The notes under the pieces were generated by a model, which worked only from the letters and a program-made list of their open reading frames with translations, searched no databases and was not told the DNA's origin. Below, one piece after another: positions 28,179 to 36,850 of a DNA stretch of 64,000 bases; position 1 is the first letter of the stretch; each line of letters starts with the position of its first letter. The translations under genes and the position numbers were made by a program. The DNA lies in NCBI GenBank assembly GCA_031119475.1, contig JAVHXV010000001.1, forward strand, positions 855,116 to 919,115, read 5' to 3'. This DNA comes from Pedobacter sp. GTDB lineage: Bacteria; Bacteroidota; Bacteroidia; Sphingobacteriales; Sphingobacteriaceae.

Positions 28179-29201
28179 ATGAACGAAAACCTAGATCCAT
28201 CTGCTGACCACCTGAGTTCAACTGAACGTGATATCGAGAAGGTGCTACGTCCCCAGGAATTCCTGGATTTTACAGGTCAGGATAAAATCTTGGAAAACCT
28301 TAAAATATTCGTAAAAGCAGCCAAATTACGTGGTGAGGCACTTGATCATGTATTGCTACATGGCCCTCCAGGACTGGGAAAAACCACTTTGTCGCACATC
28401 ATCGCCAACGAAATGGGCGTAAACATCAAAGTCACTTCCGGGCCTGTTCTAGATAAGCCTGGCGACCTGGCTGGCCTGCTGACCAATTTAGAATCTGGTG
28501 ATATCCTGTTTATTGATGAAATCCATCGGTTAAGTCCGCTTGTCGAAGAATACCTCTACTCGGCGATGGAAGATTTTAAGATCGACATCATGTTAGAAAG
28601 TGGTCCAAATGCACGTTCTGTACAGATTGGGCTCAATCCATTTACCTTAGTTGGGGCTACTACGCGCTCAGGACTGCTTACTGCTCCCCTACGCGCGCGA
28701 TTTGGCATCAATTCACGCCTCGCCTATTATGATGCCAAGGTGCTGACTACCATTGTACTCCGATCTTCGGAAATTTTAAAGACACCGATTACCGATGAGG
28801 GTGCCTATGAAATTGCCAGAAGAAGCCGGGGCACGCCTAGGATTGCCAATGCATTGTTACGGCGGACAAGGGATTTTGCACAGATCAAAGGAAATGGAAG
28901 CATCGATACGGAAATCGCAAAATATGCACTTCATGCCCTAAATGTAGACGAACACGGGCTTGATGAAATGGACAATAAAATCCTGCTCGCCATTATCGAT
29001 AAATTTAAGGGCGGTCCTGTTGGTTTAAAGACCATAGCTACAGCTGTGGGTGAAGATGATGGTACCATTGAGGAGGTTTATGAACCATTTTTGATCCAGG
29101 AAGGATACCTCATGCGCACAACGCGCGGAAGGGAAGTAACCGAAGCAGCCTACAAACACCTCAACAGAATTAAATTTGGTGAAACAGGCAAATTATTCTG
29201 A
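28179..29201 (+). CDS. ruvB: Holliday junction branch-migration helicase RuvB
   Basis: A 340-residue AAA+ ATPase, the motor of RuvAB. Signatures: [19 protein letters not shown], Walker [13 protein letters not shown] near residue 65, Walker [12 protein letters not shown], sensor [18 protein letters not shown] and the winged-helix C-terminus [17 protein letters not shown]. Length and start are normal. It stands alone without ruvA or ruvC. Confidence 0.98.
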   Translation: MNENLDPSADHLSSTERDIEKVLRPQEFLDFTGQDKILENLKIFVKAAKLRGEALDHVLLHGPPGLGKTTLSHIIANEMGVNIKVTSGPVLDKPGDLAGLLTNLESGDILFIDEIHRLSPLVEEYLYSAMEDFKIDIMLESGPNARSVQIGLNPFTLVGATTRSGLLTAPLRARFGINSRLAYYDAKVLTTIVLRSSEILKTPITDEGAYEIARRSRGTPRIANALLRRTRDFAQIKGNGSIDTEIAKYALHALNVDEHGLDEMDNKILLAIIDKFKGGPVGLKTIATAVGEDDGTIEEVYEPFLIQEGYLMRTTRGREVTEAAYKHLNRIKFGETGKLF

Positions 29202-29311
29202 CCTGAAAGTACTTTTCAATTCCACAATAAGTACACATTAACTTACCATTATTACGGTAAAAATCTTGCTGAGGTGGGGCAATCGTATACTGATTTCTGT
29301 AAACTCACCTT

Positions 29312-29460
29312 ACTTTCAACCTTGAACTTTGAACTTTCAACCTTTAACTTTTCCCGCAGGGAGGCCTTCGGCAAAACCTTCAACCTTCAACCTTCAACCT
29401 TCAACCTTCAACCTTCAACCTTCAACTTTCAACTTTCAACTTTCAACCTTTAACTTTAAA
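29312..29460. repeat. Long ACTTTCA/CCTTCAA heptad array with inverted family A repeat
   Basis: Six 7-base units (ACTTTCA, ACCTTGA, ACTTTGA, ACTTTCA, ACCTTTA, ACTTTTC) at 29312-29353 are followed by a family A double-triloop element on the minus strand (29352-29372), then twelve in-phase units at 29377-29460 (seven CCTTCAA, three CTTTCAA, two variants). It lies between convergent ruvB and the 72-aa membrane protein gene. Confidence 0.9.
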
Positions 29461-29461
29461 C

Positions 29462-29680
29462 CTAATTCGTATTATTCCTCCAGAAAAAAAGATAGAAGAT
29501 AATCAGGGCAATAATGGCGATTGGAATGATCCATTTGAGTGCCTGGCCTGCTCCTTTATTATCGGGTTCATTCACGGTTGGCGCCGGACCAGGATTCGAT
29601 TTATGGGCTTCGTAGTTATGCTCTATGGGCTGTACAGGCTGATTTGTATTTTCGGTAGGTCTGATTTCTTCGTTTTCCAT
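29462..29680 (-). CDS. Small tail-anchored membrane protein
   Basis: A 72-residue protein with a polar Pro/Asn/Glu-rich N-terminal part (~1-48) and one transmembrane helix (LKWIIPIAIIALIIFYLFFW, ~48-67) close to the C-terminus. An in-frame ATG at 29686 adds two residues. The longer open frame to 29926 overlaps the divergent queG gene and is not credible. I do not recognise a family; it could be a small inner-membrane protein. Divergent from queG. Confidence 0.65.
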   Translation of the reverse strand: MENEEIRPTENTNQPVQPIEHNYEAHKSNPGPAPTVNEPDNKGAGQALKWIIPIAIIALIIFYLFFWRNNTN

Positions 29681-29767
29681 GATCATGAGAATTAATTTAT
29701 CGCAATAACCCTTATTACGTTTTAAGGTTAACAATTGAGCAGTGAAAAGGTTTGGCACAAAAACCCC

Positions 29768-29775
29768 TATCTTTG
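29768..29775 (+). promoter_or_regulatory. -7 box just upstream of queG
   Basis: TATCTTTG is an exact TAnnTTTG match ending 7 bases before the ATG at 29783. The leader would be only a few bases. Confidence 0.45.
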
Positions 29776-29782
29776 CCATTCC

Positions 29783-30721
29783 ATGTACAATCAAGCCGAA
29801 AAATATAGCCAACGGATCAAAGCAGAAGCCCTGCGTTTGGGTTTTATGGCCTGTGGCATTTCTAAAGCTGAGTTTTTGGAAGAAGAGGCACCGAGGCTTG
29901 AAACCTGGCTCAAAAACAACCACCATGGCGAAATGGCCTACATGGAAAATAATTTTGATAAACGGCTTGACCCCCGTCTATTGGTAGAAGGTGCCAAATC
30001 GGTGGTTTCTTTAACATTGAATTATTTTACAGATGTAGCACAGCATGATCCACTGGCTCCAAAAATTTCCAAATATGCTTACGGAAGCGATTATCACACG
30101 GTGATCAAAGAAAAACTGCAGCTGCTGATGGAATTCATCCGTGAAGAAATTGGTGAAGTTGGCGGGCGATGTTTTGTCGACTCTGCACCCGTTATGGATA
30201 AAGCCTGGGCACAAAAATCTGGATTGGGCTGGCGGGGAAAGAACTCAAACCTATTGAGCAAAGAGGCTGGCTCATTTTTCTTTCTGGCCGAGCTGATTAT
30301 CGATCTCGAACTGGCTTATGATACACCATTTGTTGCCGACCATTGCGGCTCCTGCACTAGGTGCATAGATGCCTGTCCTACCGACGCCATCATCGCTCCC
30401 TATACAGTGGATGGCAGCAAATGCATTTCCTACCTGACCATCGAGCTTAAAAATGAAATCCCAACGGCATTTAAAGGGAAAATGGAAAATTGGATGTTTG
30501 GATGTGATATTTGCCAGGATGTATGCCCATGGAATAGGTTTGCAAAGCCACATCAAGAACCCGCTTTCGTACCGGAAACTTCTTTATTGCAGCTCGATAA
30601 AAATGACCTCATCGATATGACAGATGAAGTTTTTAAAAAAGTCTTTAAAGGTTCGGCCGTGAAACGCACCAAATTTTCAGGGCTGAAGCGGAATATAGAT
30701 TTTTTGGTTAAAGAGCAATGA
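29783..30721 (+). CDS. queG: Epoxyqueuosine reductase QueG
   Basis: A 312-residue cobalamin- and Fe-S-dependent enzyme that reduces epoxyqueuosine to queuosine in tRNA. It shows [16 protein letters not shown] and [13 protein letters not shown], the two 4Fe-4S motifs, and [13 protein letters not shown] and [24 protein letters not shown] of the QueG N-terminal domain. The C-terminal HEAT-like extension present in some QueG proteins is missing, which is the usual short form. An upstream TTG start would overlap the promoter box, so ATG 29783 is chosen. Confidence 0.96.
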   Translation: MYNQAEKYSQRIKAEALRLGFMACGISKAEFLEEEAPRLETWLKNNHHGEMAYMENNFDKRLDPRLLVEGAKSVVSLTLNYFTDVAQHDPLAPKISKYAYGSDYHTVIKEKLQLLMEFIREEIGEVGGRCFVDSAPVMDKAWAQKSGLGWRGKNSNLLSKEAGSFFFLAELIIDLELAYDTPFVADHCGSCTRCIDACPTDAIIAPYTVDGSKCISYLTIELKNEIPTAFKGKMENWMFGCDICQDVCPWNRFAKPHQEPAFVPETSLLQLDKNDLIDMTDEVFKKVFKGSAVKRTKFSGLKRNIDFLVKEQ

Positions 30722-30742
30722 AGAATTGGTAAGCGAGGCAAG

Positions 30743-30868
30743 AGACAGAAGATAAAAGATGAAAGACAATAGATAAAAGATGAAAGATAAAAGATAAAAG
30801 ATGAAAGATAAAAGACGATAGACAATAGATGAAAGACAATAGATAAGAGATAACAGATGTGAGATAAT
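30743..30868 (+). repeat. Eighteen-unit AGATAAA-type heptad array
   Basis: Eighteen consecutive 7-base units in perfect phase, every one beginning AGA (AGATAAA, AGATGAA, AGACAAT, AGACGAT, AGATAAG and others). It begins about 20 bases after the queG stop codon. Confidence 0.92.
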
Positions 30869-30920
30869 GGACTTTCGGTCTCTTGGACTTTTGGACTTTT
30901 TGGACTTTTGGTCCTTGGAC
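30869..30920 (+). repeat. GGACTTTT octad-like array
   Basis: Directly after the heptad array the period changes to about 8 with GGACTTTC, GGTCTCTT, GGACTTTT units (7-9 bases). The same TGGACTTTCGG string occurs in the purE-yqgE spacer. Confidence 0.8.
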
Positions 30921-30960
30921 TAAAAAGAAACAGTTGAATTGAGATTAAATTTTGATCGAT

Positions 30961-31812
30961 ATGGGTAGATATATTTTCATGTGCTTGATTTTTTGGTGTA
31001 ACATCGTAGATGCCCAAGTGTTAAAGCTTAGGGCACGCCATGCGGATGCTCTTGTCGGAAAAGCCTTTGCATTGAGCATCAGCGATAGCACCCTGACTTT
31101 GGAAAAAAGGGAGGAGATCATATTTAAGGAAATCAAAAACGGTAATGTTCCAAACTTTTTAAGGAAACTAAAAAAGATCAGTGATACCCTACTCAACGAA
31201 CATGGAAATCATGAAATCATCAGTTATTATGTGGTGCCTGATTATTTGGCCATAGGCGATGATACAGATTTTTTCTATGTGCCGATGACCCCGATCCTAG
31301 CCCAGCGCGTAGCTAATCTTGTGCATTGCAGTTTGCCGACGGCTAAAATGGTTGATGCCATCTATCGAAATGCTACCATCAAGCTCAGCCCACAACCTAT
31401 TCCCCCTACAAAAGCGATGACTACTGTGCCTGCATTCATCGCCCATACCGATTCGGTCATGCGCCAGCTCCAACCTTACATCGCACAGCACCTTAATGGC
31501 GAATTAACCGCCGGAAACAAGAAAGATGTAATTTTGAGCCCAAAGATTTATACTGAAAAAACACCTAAAGTAGTTATATACGGTTGGCACAAGCCGGATG
31601 GCAAACCTATCCAGCCTATTTACAACAAGCACACCAATTTATGGGCAGACTATAGCCATGGAATCAGGTTAATCCAGCAATCTTTGACCATCAGCAGTGA
31701 AGGCCGCCGTAAAAAATCTACCATCGCCAAGGTTTTATCAACTCAAGCTGATCTTCTTAGTTCTGAAGGGCAGATCGATAGACCTTATTATCCCATTCTT
31801 TCCTATCCATAG
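30961..31812 (+). CDS. Conserved secreted protein with YGWHKPDGKPIQP/DYSHG motif
   Basis: A 283-residue exported protein (MGRYIFMCLIFWCNIVDAQ signal). The C-terminal half holds the striking motifs PKVVIYGWHKPDGKPIQP and LWADYSHGIRLIQQ, with conserved-looking Trp, His, Asp and Tyr. I recall such strings from uncharacterised bacterial proteins but know no function. A catalytic role for the histidines in YGWH and DYSHG is only a guess. The TTG at 30952 is an alternative start; ATG 30961 is preferred. It is convergent with the M1 peptidase gene. Confidence 0.75.
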   Translation: MGRYIFMCLIFWCNIVDAQVLKLRARHADALVGKAFALSISDSTLTLEKREEIIFKEIKNGNVPNFLRKLKKISDTLLNEHGNHEIISYYVVPDYLAIGDDTDFFYVPMTPILAQRVANLVHCSLPTAKMVDAIYRNATIKLSPQPIPPTKAMTTVPAFIAHTDSVMRQLQPYIAQHLNGELTAGNKKDVILSPKIYTEKTPKVVIYGWHKPDGKPIQPIYNKHTNLWADYSHGIRLIQQSLTISSEGRRKKSTIAKVLSTQADLLSSEGQIDRPYYPILSYP

Positions 31813-31824
31813 TGTTTGGATAGG
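31802..31824. terminator. Weak hairpin between convergent genes
   Basis: CCTATCC (31802-31808) pairs with GGATAGG (31818-31824) across the stop codon of the rightward gene. No T-run follows, so this is only a candidate termination or 3'-end stabilising hairpin. Confidence 0.35.
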
Positions 31825-31832
31825 TCTTCAGC

Positions 31833-33716
31833 TTATTTGACGTTAAAGGTATTGTCACTTTTCACCTTATCTGGCACATGGTTACTGCCCAGTACAACCT
31901 TGGTGACTGCTTTGGAAGTCGCAATTTGACTCATGTAGGTTGAATTTCCGCTTTCCCATACACCAATGCTGTGATGCACTTTCTGCGTACTACCATCTGC
32001 AAAAGTAAGGGTAAGGTCAACTGGAAGCGGTTTTTGGCTCTTATTTTCGATAACAACCTCATATCCGGTGTTGGTTTTAGTAACAGACTTGATGGCCATA
32101 TCCATCACGCCCTCGCTAAAAAACCAACGTTTCCAGAACCAATCCATGTTTTTTCCTGCACCCTCGTTCATGCTGTAAAAGAAATCGTAAGGCATGGGAT
32201 GTTTGCCATTCCACAAGGTAATGTAATGATGTAGGGCTTTGGTAAAAAGTTCATCTCCCAAATAATCTTTGATAAAAAGATAGCCAAGTCCTGGTTTTGG
32301 GTAAGAATTGGTGAATGAACCCACACCTTTCAGGGAAGTGGTTAACGATACAATTGGCGTGTCGTCTTTTGTGCCAGAAGATGCGCCGGTAGCCGATATG
32401 CCATATTCGTCAACAATGCTCGGATCGATCATGGGCGAAATCAGCCACTCACCTATTGTCGCCCAGCCTTCGTCCATCCAGGCATATTTGGTTTCGTTTA
32501 TGCCCATGTAAAAAGGGAACATGGTATGGAAAATTTCATGGTCTGTAAGCGTAATGGCATCCTCACGTTTGTCTACAGGGTTGTCATTGACCATCATGGG
32601 ATATTCCATTTGGTCGAGCCCATCAAAAATTGTTTCATGGGCATAAGGGAACGGCCATTTCGGAAAAACATAGCTCATGTTATAGACTGTTTTCTTCGCA
32701 AAATCTATGACCTCAAAATAATCCTTATGTTTTTGGTTAAATACGGCATCGACACGGGTGCGGCGTTTACTTTGTGGATCGACAACCAGGCTGGTCGATT
32801 TCCATAAATAATGGTTGCTCGTGGCAAAGGCAAAATCGACCACATTTTTTGCTTCAAACTTAAAGGTATTGCTCACATTTGGATTGGTCACCTTATGCTG
32901 GATCAACATCGCGCTATCAATCACATCGATCACCGCATCACTTTTTTGTGCAAGCTGGTAACGTTTATTTACTTCCTTGGTAAAAACATCAGAAGGGTTT
33001 AACAGGTCGCCTGTGGCCCAAACCGCATAGTCCTTTGGTACGGTAATGGCAACCTTGAAATTACAGAAATCATTATAAAACTCTTCTGCACCACTATATG
33101 GAATTTTGTTCCAACCATCGACATCATCATATACCGCAATCCGGGGAAAAAAATAAGCAATAAAATGGGCGCCATCATCAACCTGTCCCGTACGCATGTG
33201 GGAACCTTTGTTCAGGATATAATGATAGGTCATGCTGAGCTTGAGGCCTTTTCCAGGTGCCAATGGCGGAATGGCCATGTGCATGTTTGTGCCTTCCACC
33301 TTCAGTTGGCTCAACTCGGCCTTATTGTTGTTCATCAGCAATGAAGAAATCTGAACCCCTTCTCCTTGATCGGCTTCCTTAACTCCGGCCTTATTTTTAT
33401 TTCCTTTTTGATAAAGATTGGGATACAGCTTGAACCAGATTTCTTTCAAAGTATCAGGACTTTGGTTAAAATAAACCATGTCAACTGTTCCGTTCAATAC
33501 TCGGGTTACTGGATTAAAATCTATTTTAAGTTCATAATTTGCGGTGTTCTGCCAATATTTATCCCCGGGTGCCCCATTTGGGCTACGTGTTCCCTTTGAA
33601 TAGGCTTGCTGAAAAACAGGTTCAACAGGGAGTTGGGCGCTTACATTGTTGCACAACAGCATGGCAACCATTGTAAAGCAGAGGTAAAGTGTTGGTTTTT
33701 GGTTCATTTTATTCAT
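31833..33716 (-). CDS. M1 family zinc aminopeptidase-like protein, exported
   Basis: A 627-residue exported metallopeptidase (signal to NNVSAQ). The gluzincin motif HEIFH is at residues 393-397 and the third zinc ligand lies in WMDEGWA about 20 residues later, as in M1 enzymes. Upstream residues show the M1 beta-saddle (LPVEPVFQQAYSKG, LKEIWFKLYPNLY). The gene is probably a broad aminopeptidase acting on imported or surface peptides. The frame can be extended to 33755, but those codons lie in a dispersed hairpin repeat (33731-33760), so the ATG at 33716 (or 33707) is chosen. Confidence 0.92.
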   Translation of the reverse strand: MNKMNQKPTLYLCFTMVAMLLCNNVSAQLPVEPVFQQAYSKGTRSPNGAPGDKYWQNTANYELKIDFNPVTRVLNGTVDMVYFNQSPDTLKEIWFKLYPNLYQKGNKNKAGVKEADQGEGVQISSLLMNNNKAELSQLKVEGTNMHMAIPPLAPGKGLKLSMTYHYILNKGSHMRTGQVDDGAHFIAYFFPRIAVYDDVDGWNKIPYSGAEEFYNDFCNFKVAITVPKDYAVWATGDLLNPSDVFTKEVNKRYQLAQKSDAVIDVIDSAMLIQHKVTNPNVSNTFKFEAKNVVDFAFATSNHYLWKSTSLVVDPQSKRRTRVDAVFNQKHKDYFEVIDFAKKTVYNMSYVFPKWPFPYAHETIFDGLDQMEYPMMVNDNPVDKREDAITLTDHEIFHTMFPFYMGINETKYAWMDEGWATIGEWLISPMIDPSIVDEYGISATGASSGTKDDTPIVSLTTSLKGVGSFTNSYPKPGLGYLFIKDYLGDELFTKALHHYITLWNGKHPMPYDFFYSMNEGAGKNMDWFWKRWFFSEGVMDMAIKSVTKTNTGYEVVIENKSQKPLPVDLTLTFADGSTQKVHHSIGVWESGNSTYMSQIATSKAVTKVVLGSNHVPDKVKSDNTFNVK

Positions 33717-33730
33717 TTGATTGATGATAT

Positions 33731-33760
33731 TGTCATGCTGAGCTTTGCGAAGCATCTCTG
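33731..33760 (+). repeat. Dispersed hairpin repeat, family B, copy 2
   Basis: Matches 3491-3520 at 23 of 30 positions, with paired changes that keep the stem ATGC/GCAT. It sits between the exonuclease stop and the M1 peptidase start. Confidence 0.65.
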
Positions 33761-33797
33761 ATAGATTACTTGTGTTTATCTATGCCCATCTGTGGGT

Positions 33798-34742
33798 TTA
33801 CTTTCCAAACTTCATTTTCAGCTGCTCCAACATATCTTGATTAATTGGTGTGGCCGGCTTTTGCTGCTGGGGCTGCTGGAACTTCTGCTGAGGGCGTTCA
33901 GGTTGTTGCTGCTGCCTCGCCATTTTTTGCTCTTCCTTCTTTTTGTTCCACCTGGCCCAAATCTCGTCCAGTTTCTTTTTGGTGTACAATGGAAAATCTC
34001 CCTGTTTCATCCAGGCATAATAACTTGGTTCTGCATCAAAAACCTGTTCTACAGTTCTTCCCTTATGTTTTCCAAAATTGATGACTTCCTCTCCATCTTC
34101 ATTGTAGACCATCCTTCCGGCAAAATCTACCACGCGGTTTAGGTTAGTGAACAGGTGCAGGGCATCTACATCATTCTGGACTGGCACAGACTTATTTCCT
34201 TGTTTATCCTCATAAGTAACATCCTTATATTTTTCCAGCTGTGAAAGCAAAACTTCATAGGTTGCCCTAATATCCGCTTCAGCCGAATGGGCGTTGATCA
34301 TGTCCTTTTCGCAATAGAACTTATATGCCGCCTTTAGGGTACGCTGTTCCATTTGGTGAAAGATATTTTGGACATCCACAAACTTCCGATTGCTCATATC
34401 AAAATCTATTCCCGCCCTTAAAAACTCTTCCAACAACATCGGTATGTCGAATTTATTGGAATTGTATCCGCCCAAATCTGCATCACCAATAAAATCAGCA
34501 AGCTCACGTGCCACCATCTTAAAAGTAGGTTCATTTTTGACATCCGAATCATAAATGCCATGGATCAGCGAGGTAACCAACGGAATGGGCATTTCTGGAT
34601 TGATTCTTTTGGTGAGTATTTGCTCCGACCCATCAGGCATGGCCTTTAAGATTGCGATCTCAACAATCCGGTCTGTTCCGATGTTGATGCCTGTTGCCTC
34701 TAGGTCAAAAAACGCCAATGGGCGCTTTAGATTTAATTTCAT
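33798..34742 (-). CDS. DEDDh 3'-5' exonuclease with C-terminal GKHKG domain
   Basis: A 314-residue protein. Residues ~8-175 form a DnaQ-like exonuclease (LAFFDLEATGINIGTDRIVEIA with the DxE motif, YNSNKFDIPMLLEEF and a later NAHSAEADIRAT with the HxxxxD motif). Residues ~205-260 (INFGKHKGRTVEQVFDAEPSYYAWMKQGDF) resemble the DUF3820/GKHKG domain. The end is Gln/Pro-rich. It is usually annotated as DNA polymerase III epsilon subunit, but the extra domain and lack of a polymerase-binding tail suggest a stand-alone exonuclease. Confidence 0.88.
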   Translation of the reverse strand: MKLNLKRPLAFFDLEATGINIGTDRIVEIAILKAMPDGSEQILTKRINPEMPIPLVTSLIHGIYDSDVKNEPTFKMVARELADFIGDADLGGYNSNKFDIPMLLEEFLRAGIDFDMSNRKFVDVQNIFHQMEQRTLKAAYKFYCEKDMINAHSAEADIRATYEVLLSQLEKYKDVTYEDKQGNKSVPVQNDVDALHLFTNLNRVVDFAGRMVYNEDGEEVINFGKHKGRTVEQVFDAEPSYYAWMKQGDFPLYTKKKLDEIWARWNKKKEEQKMARQQQQPERPQQKFQQPQQQKPATPINQDMLEQLKMKFGK

Positions 34743-34876
34743 AACGGTGATTATTTCTGCATCAAATGTGCTAAAAATGATTGATTTGTCAGTTAAATCG
34801 TTGAAAATTTAATTTCAAATTTATTTTCTAATCTAAACATTGACCTTTAAATTGCTGCTATTAACCAATCCCAAAC

Positions 34877-36850
34877 ATGTTCAGATATTTAACGCTCCTC
34901 TCCCTACTTTTTAGCTCGTTTATTGCCAATGCCCAAAACTTTAGTTATGGCCAAATTGATGCCAACGATTTTAACTACGATAAACGCAAGATCGATAGCA
35001 ATGCGAACGCGGTAGTTTTAAAAGAATATGGTACGGCCAGGTTACAGTTGGATGAGGGCCTCGGACAACTCGTTATCCTTTTTGACTACCATGTTAAACT
35101 GAAAATCTATAACAAAGAAGGCTTTTCTGAAGCCAATATCGTAATCCCCACCCATAAAAGCGGCGACAAGGTCGAGCTGATCCAGGATCTGAAAGCGACA
35201 ACCTATACTATGGAAAATGGGATCATCAAGGCTACTGAAATGGATAAAAAGGCCTTGTTCAATGAAAATAAGTCGAAATATCTATCACTTACCAAATTTA
35301 CGCTTCCCAACATCAAGGAAGGTTCGGTGATCGAGTATAGCTACCACATGCAATCACCTTTTATCTTTAATTTCAAAACCTGGGAATTTCAGGGCGACAT
35401 CCCGAAGGTGAGCAGTGATTTTGTGGCCTTTATCCCGGCAAATTATAATTACAATGTAATCTTACGTGGCTTCAATAAACTTTCAGACCAGAAATCTGAA
35501 ATCGACAGGGAATGCTTGAGGCTTTCGGGCGTCGCCATAGATTGCTCTAAAATGACCTATACCATGAACAATGTACCTGCTTTCATAGCAGAGGATTTTA
35601 TGACCGCACCGAGCAATTTTAAATCTGCCATCTATTTCGAACTTTCTGATGTACAACTGTTGAACGGCAGTAAACAGGCCTATACAAAGACCTGGAAAGA
35701 TGTTGATTATGAATTGGTATCAGAGAAAAATTTCGGTGGACAGATGAAACGGAAAGATATTTTCAAGGATTTGATGCCGACAATCCTTCAACAGGCCACT
35801 ACCGACCTGGAAAAGGCCCAGGCTATTTATAATTACTTGAAAAAACAGCTCAAATGGGATCATTACTATGCGATTTACAGTAAAGAGAACATGAAGACCA
35901 TACTTGAAAGCAGAAGTGGAGATATTGCCGACCTCAACCTGACGCTGGTTGCCGCCCTATCTGCAGCAAACCTTGATGCGGAAGCAGTGCTGTTATCAAC
36001 CCGTGAAAATGGATTGGTGAATAAAATTTATCCAGTAATTACAGATTTTGACTATGTAATCGCAAAAGTTAACATCGGAGAAAAAAGCTATCTTTTAGAC
36101 ATCACGGATCCGCTCCTACCCTTCGGATTATTGCCACTACGCTGCATCAACGACCAAGGGAGGGTAATCAACCTTAAAAAGCCATCTTATTGGATTGACC
36201 TGAAGGCCAGTCAGAAAAGCGTGACCAAATACCTGCTTTCTGGAAAATTGAATAGCAATGGGAAAATTACCGGTACATTGAGTACAACCACCTTGGGTTA
36301 TGCAGCACTGAACAGAAGAAAGGATATAAAAAATCACAATTCGATAGCCGAATATGTAGAAAAATTGGATGAACAACTGCCGAAAATCAGTATCCAAAAA
36401 CAACAGATCCTCAATGTAGACAGCGTAGAACAGCCTTTGATCGAAATCTATGAGATCGAGTTTGAAGCCGACCACAACAATGCAAGCAGCCAGCTGTTTC
36501 TAAATCCGTTCCTGATCAATCGGATATCAAAAAATCCATTTAACCTAAACGAAAGAACTTATCCTGTTGATTTAGGCTCTTCCGTTGATGAACGGATCAG
36601 CATCAACATTGCCCTGCCTGGTTCATACACGCTACAGGAGAAGCCAAAAGATATGGCGATTGCCTTGCCCCAAAATGGCGGTCGTTATCTTCTACAGACA
36701 GCTATTTCTGATCATGTATTGTCGCTCAACCAGATATTGCAGCTCAACAATGCCATTTACAGTGCTGATGATTACCTATACCTCAAAGAATTTTATAGTA
36801 AGATTATCCAAAACCAAAAGACAGATGCCCTGCTTACCAAAAACAATTAA
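34877..36850 (+). CDS. DUF3857/transglutaminase-like protein without catalytic residues
   Basis: A 657-residue exported protein (FIANAQ signal). The N-terminal DUF3857 region (~60-250) is followed by a transglutaminase-like core: SRSGDIADLNLTLVAALSA, DFDYVIAKV and LLDITDPLLPFG. In active transglutaminases the first block is GDC and the second carries His; here they are Ile and Tyr, so the fold is probably non-catalytic, as seems usual for this DUF3857 subfamily. It overlaps the next gene by 26 bases, so the pair is translated together. Confidence 0.88.
   Translation: MFRYLTLLSLLFSSFIANAQNFSYGQIDANDFNYDKRKIDSNANAVVLKEYGTARLQLDEGLGQLVILFDYHVKLKIYNKEGFSEANIVIPTHKSGDKVELIQDLKATTYTMENGIIKATEMDKKALFNENKSKYLSLTKFTLPNIKEGSVIEYSYHMQSPFIFNFKTWEFQGDIPKVSSDFVAFIPANYNYNVILRGFNKLSDQKSEIDRECLRLSGVAIDCSKMTYTMNNVPAFIAEDFMTAPSNFKSAIYFELSDVQLLNGSKQAYTKTWKDVDYELVSEKNFGGQMKRKDIFKDLMPTILQQATTDLEKAQAIYNYLKKQLKWDHYYAIYSKENMKTILESRSGDIADLNLTLVAALSAANLDAEAVLLSTRENGLVNKIYPVITDFDYVIAKVNIGEKSYLLDITDPLLPFGLLPLRCINDQGRVINLKKPSYWIDLKASQKSVTKYLLSGKLNSNGKITGTLSTTTLGYAALNRRKDIKNHNSIAEYVEKLDEQLPKISIQKQQILNVDSVEQPLIEIYEIEFEADHNNASSQLFLNPFLINRISKNPFNLNERTYPVDLGSSVDERISINIALPGSYTLQEKPKDMAIALPQNGGRYLLQTAISDHVLSLNQILQLNNAIYSADDYLYLKEFYSKIIQNQKTDALLTKNN

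Noticed and set aside
29312..29460. Possible CRISPR array
   Set aside because: Repeats are 7 bases, without spacers; no cas genes nearby.
30553..31017. 154-codon minus-strand ORF with repeated hydrophobic heptapeptides
   Set aside because: It is the translation of the non-coding heptad array (21 bases give 7 residues); no start signal and it overlaps queG.
33717..33755. N-terminal extension of the M1 peptidase
   Set aside because: Encoded within dispersed repeat family B; the signal peptide begins at 33716.
36585..36824. 80-codon extension of the second DUF3857 gene
   Set aside because: Lies in the coding sequence of the first gene in another frame, and a signal peptide starts at 36825.
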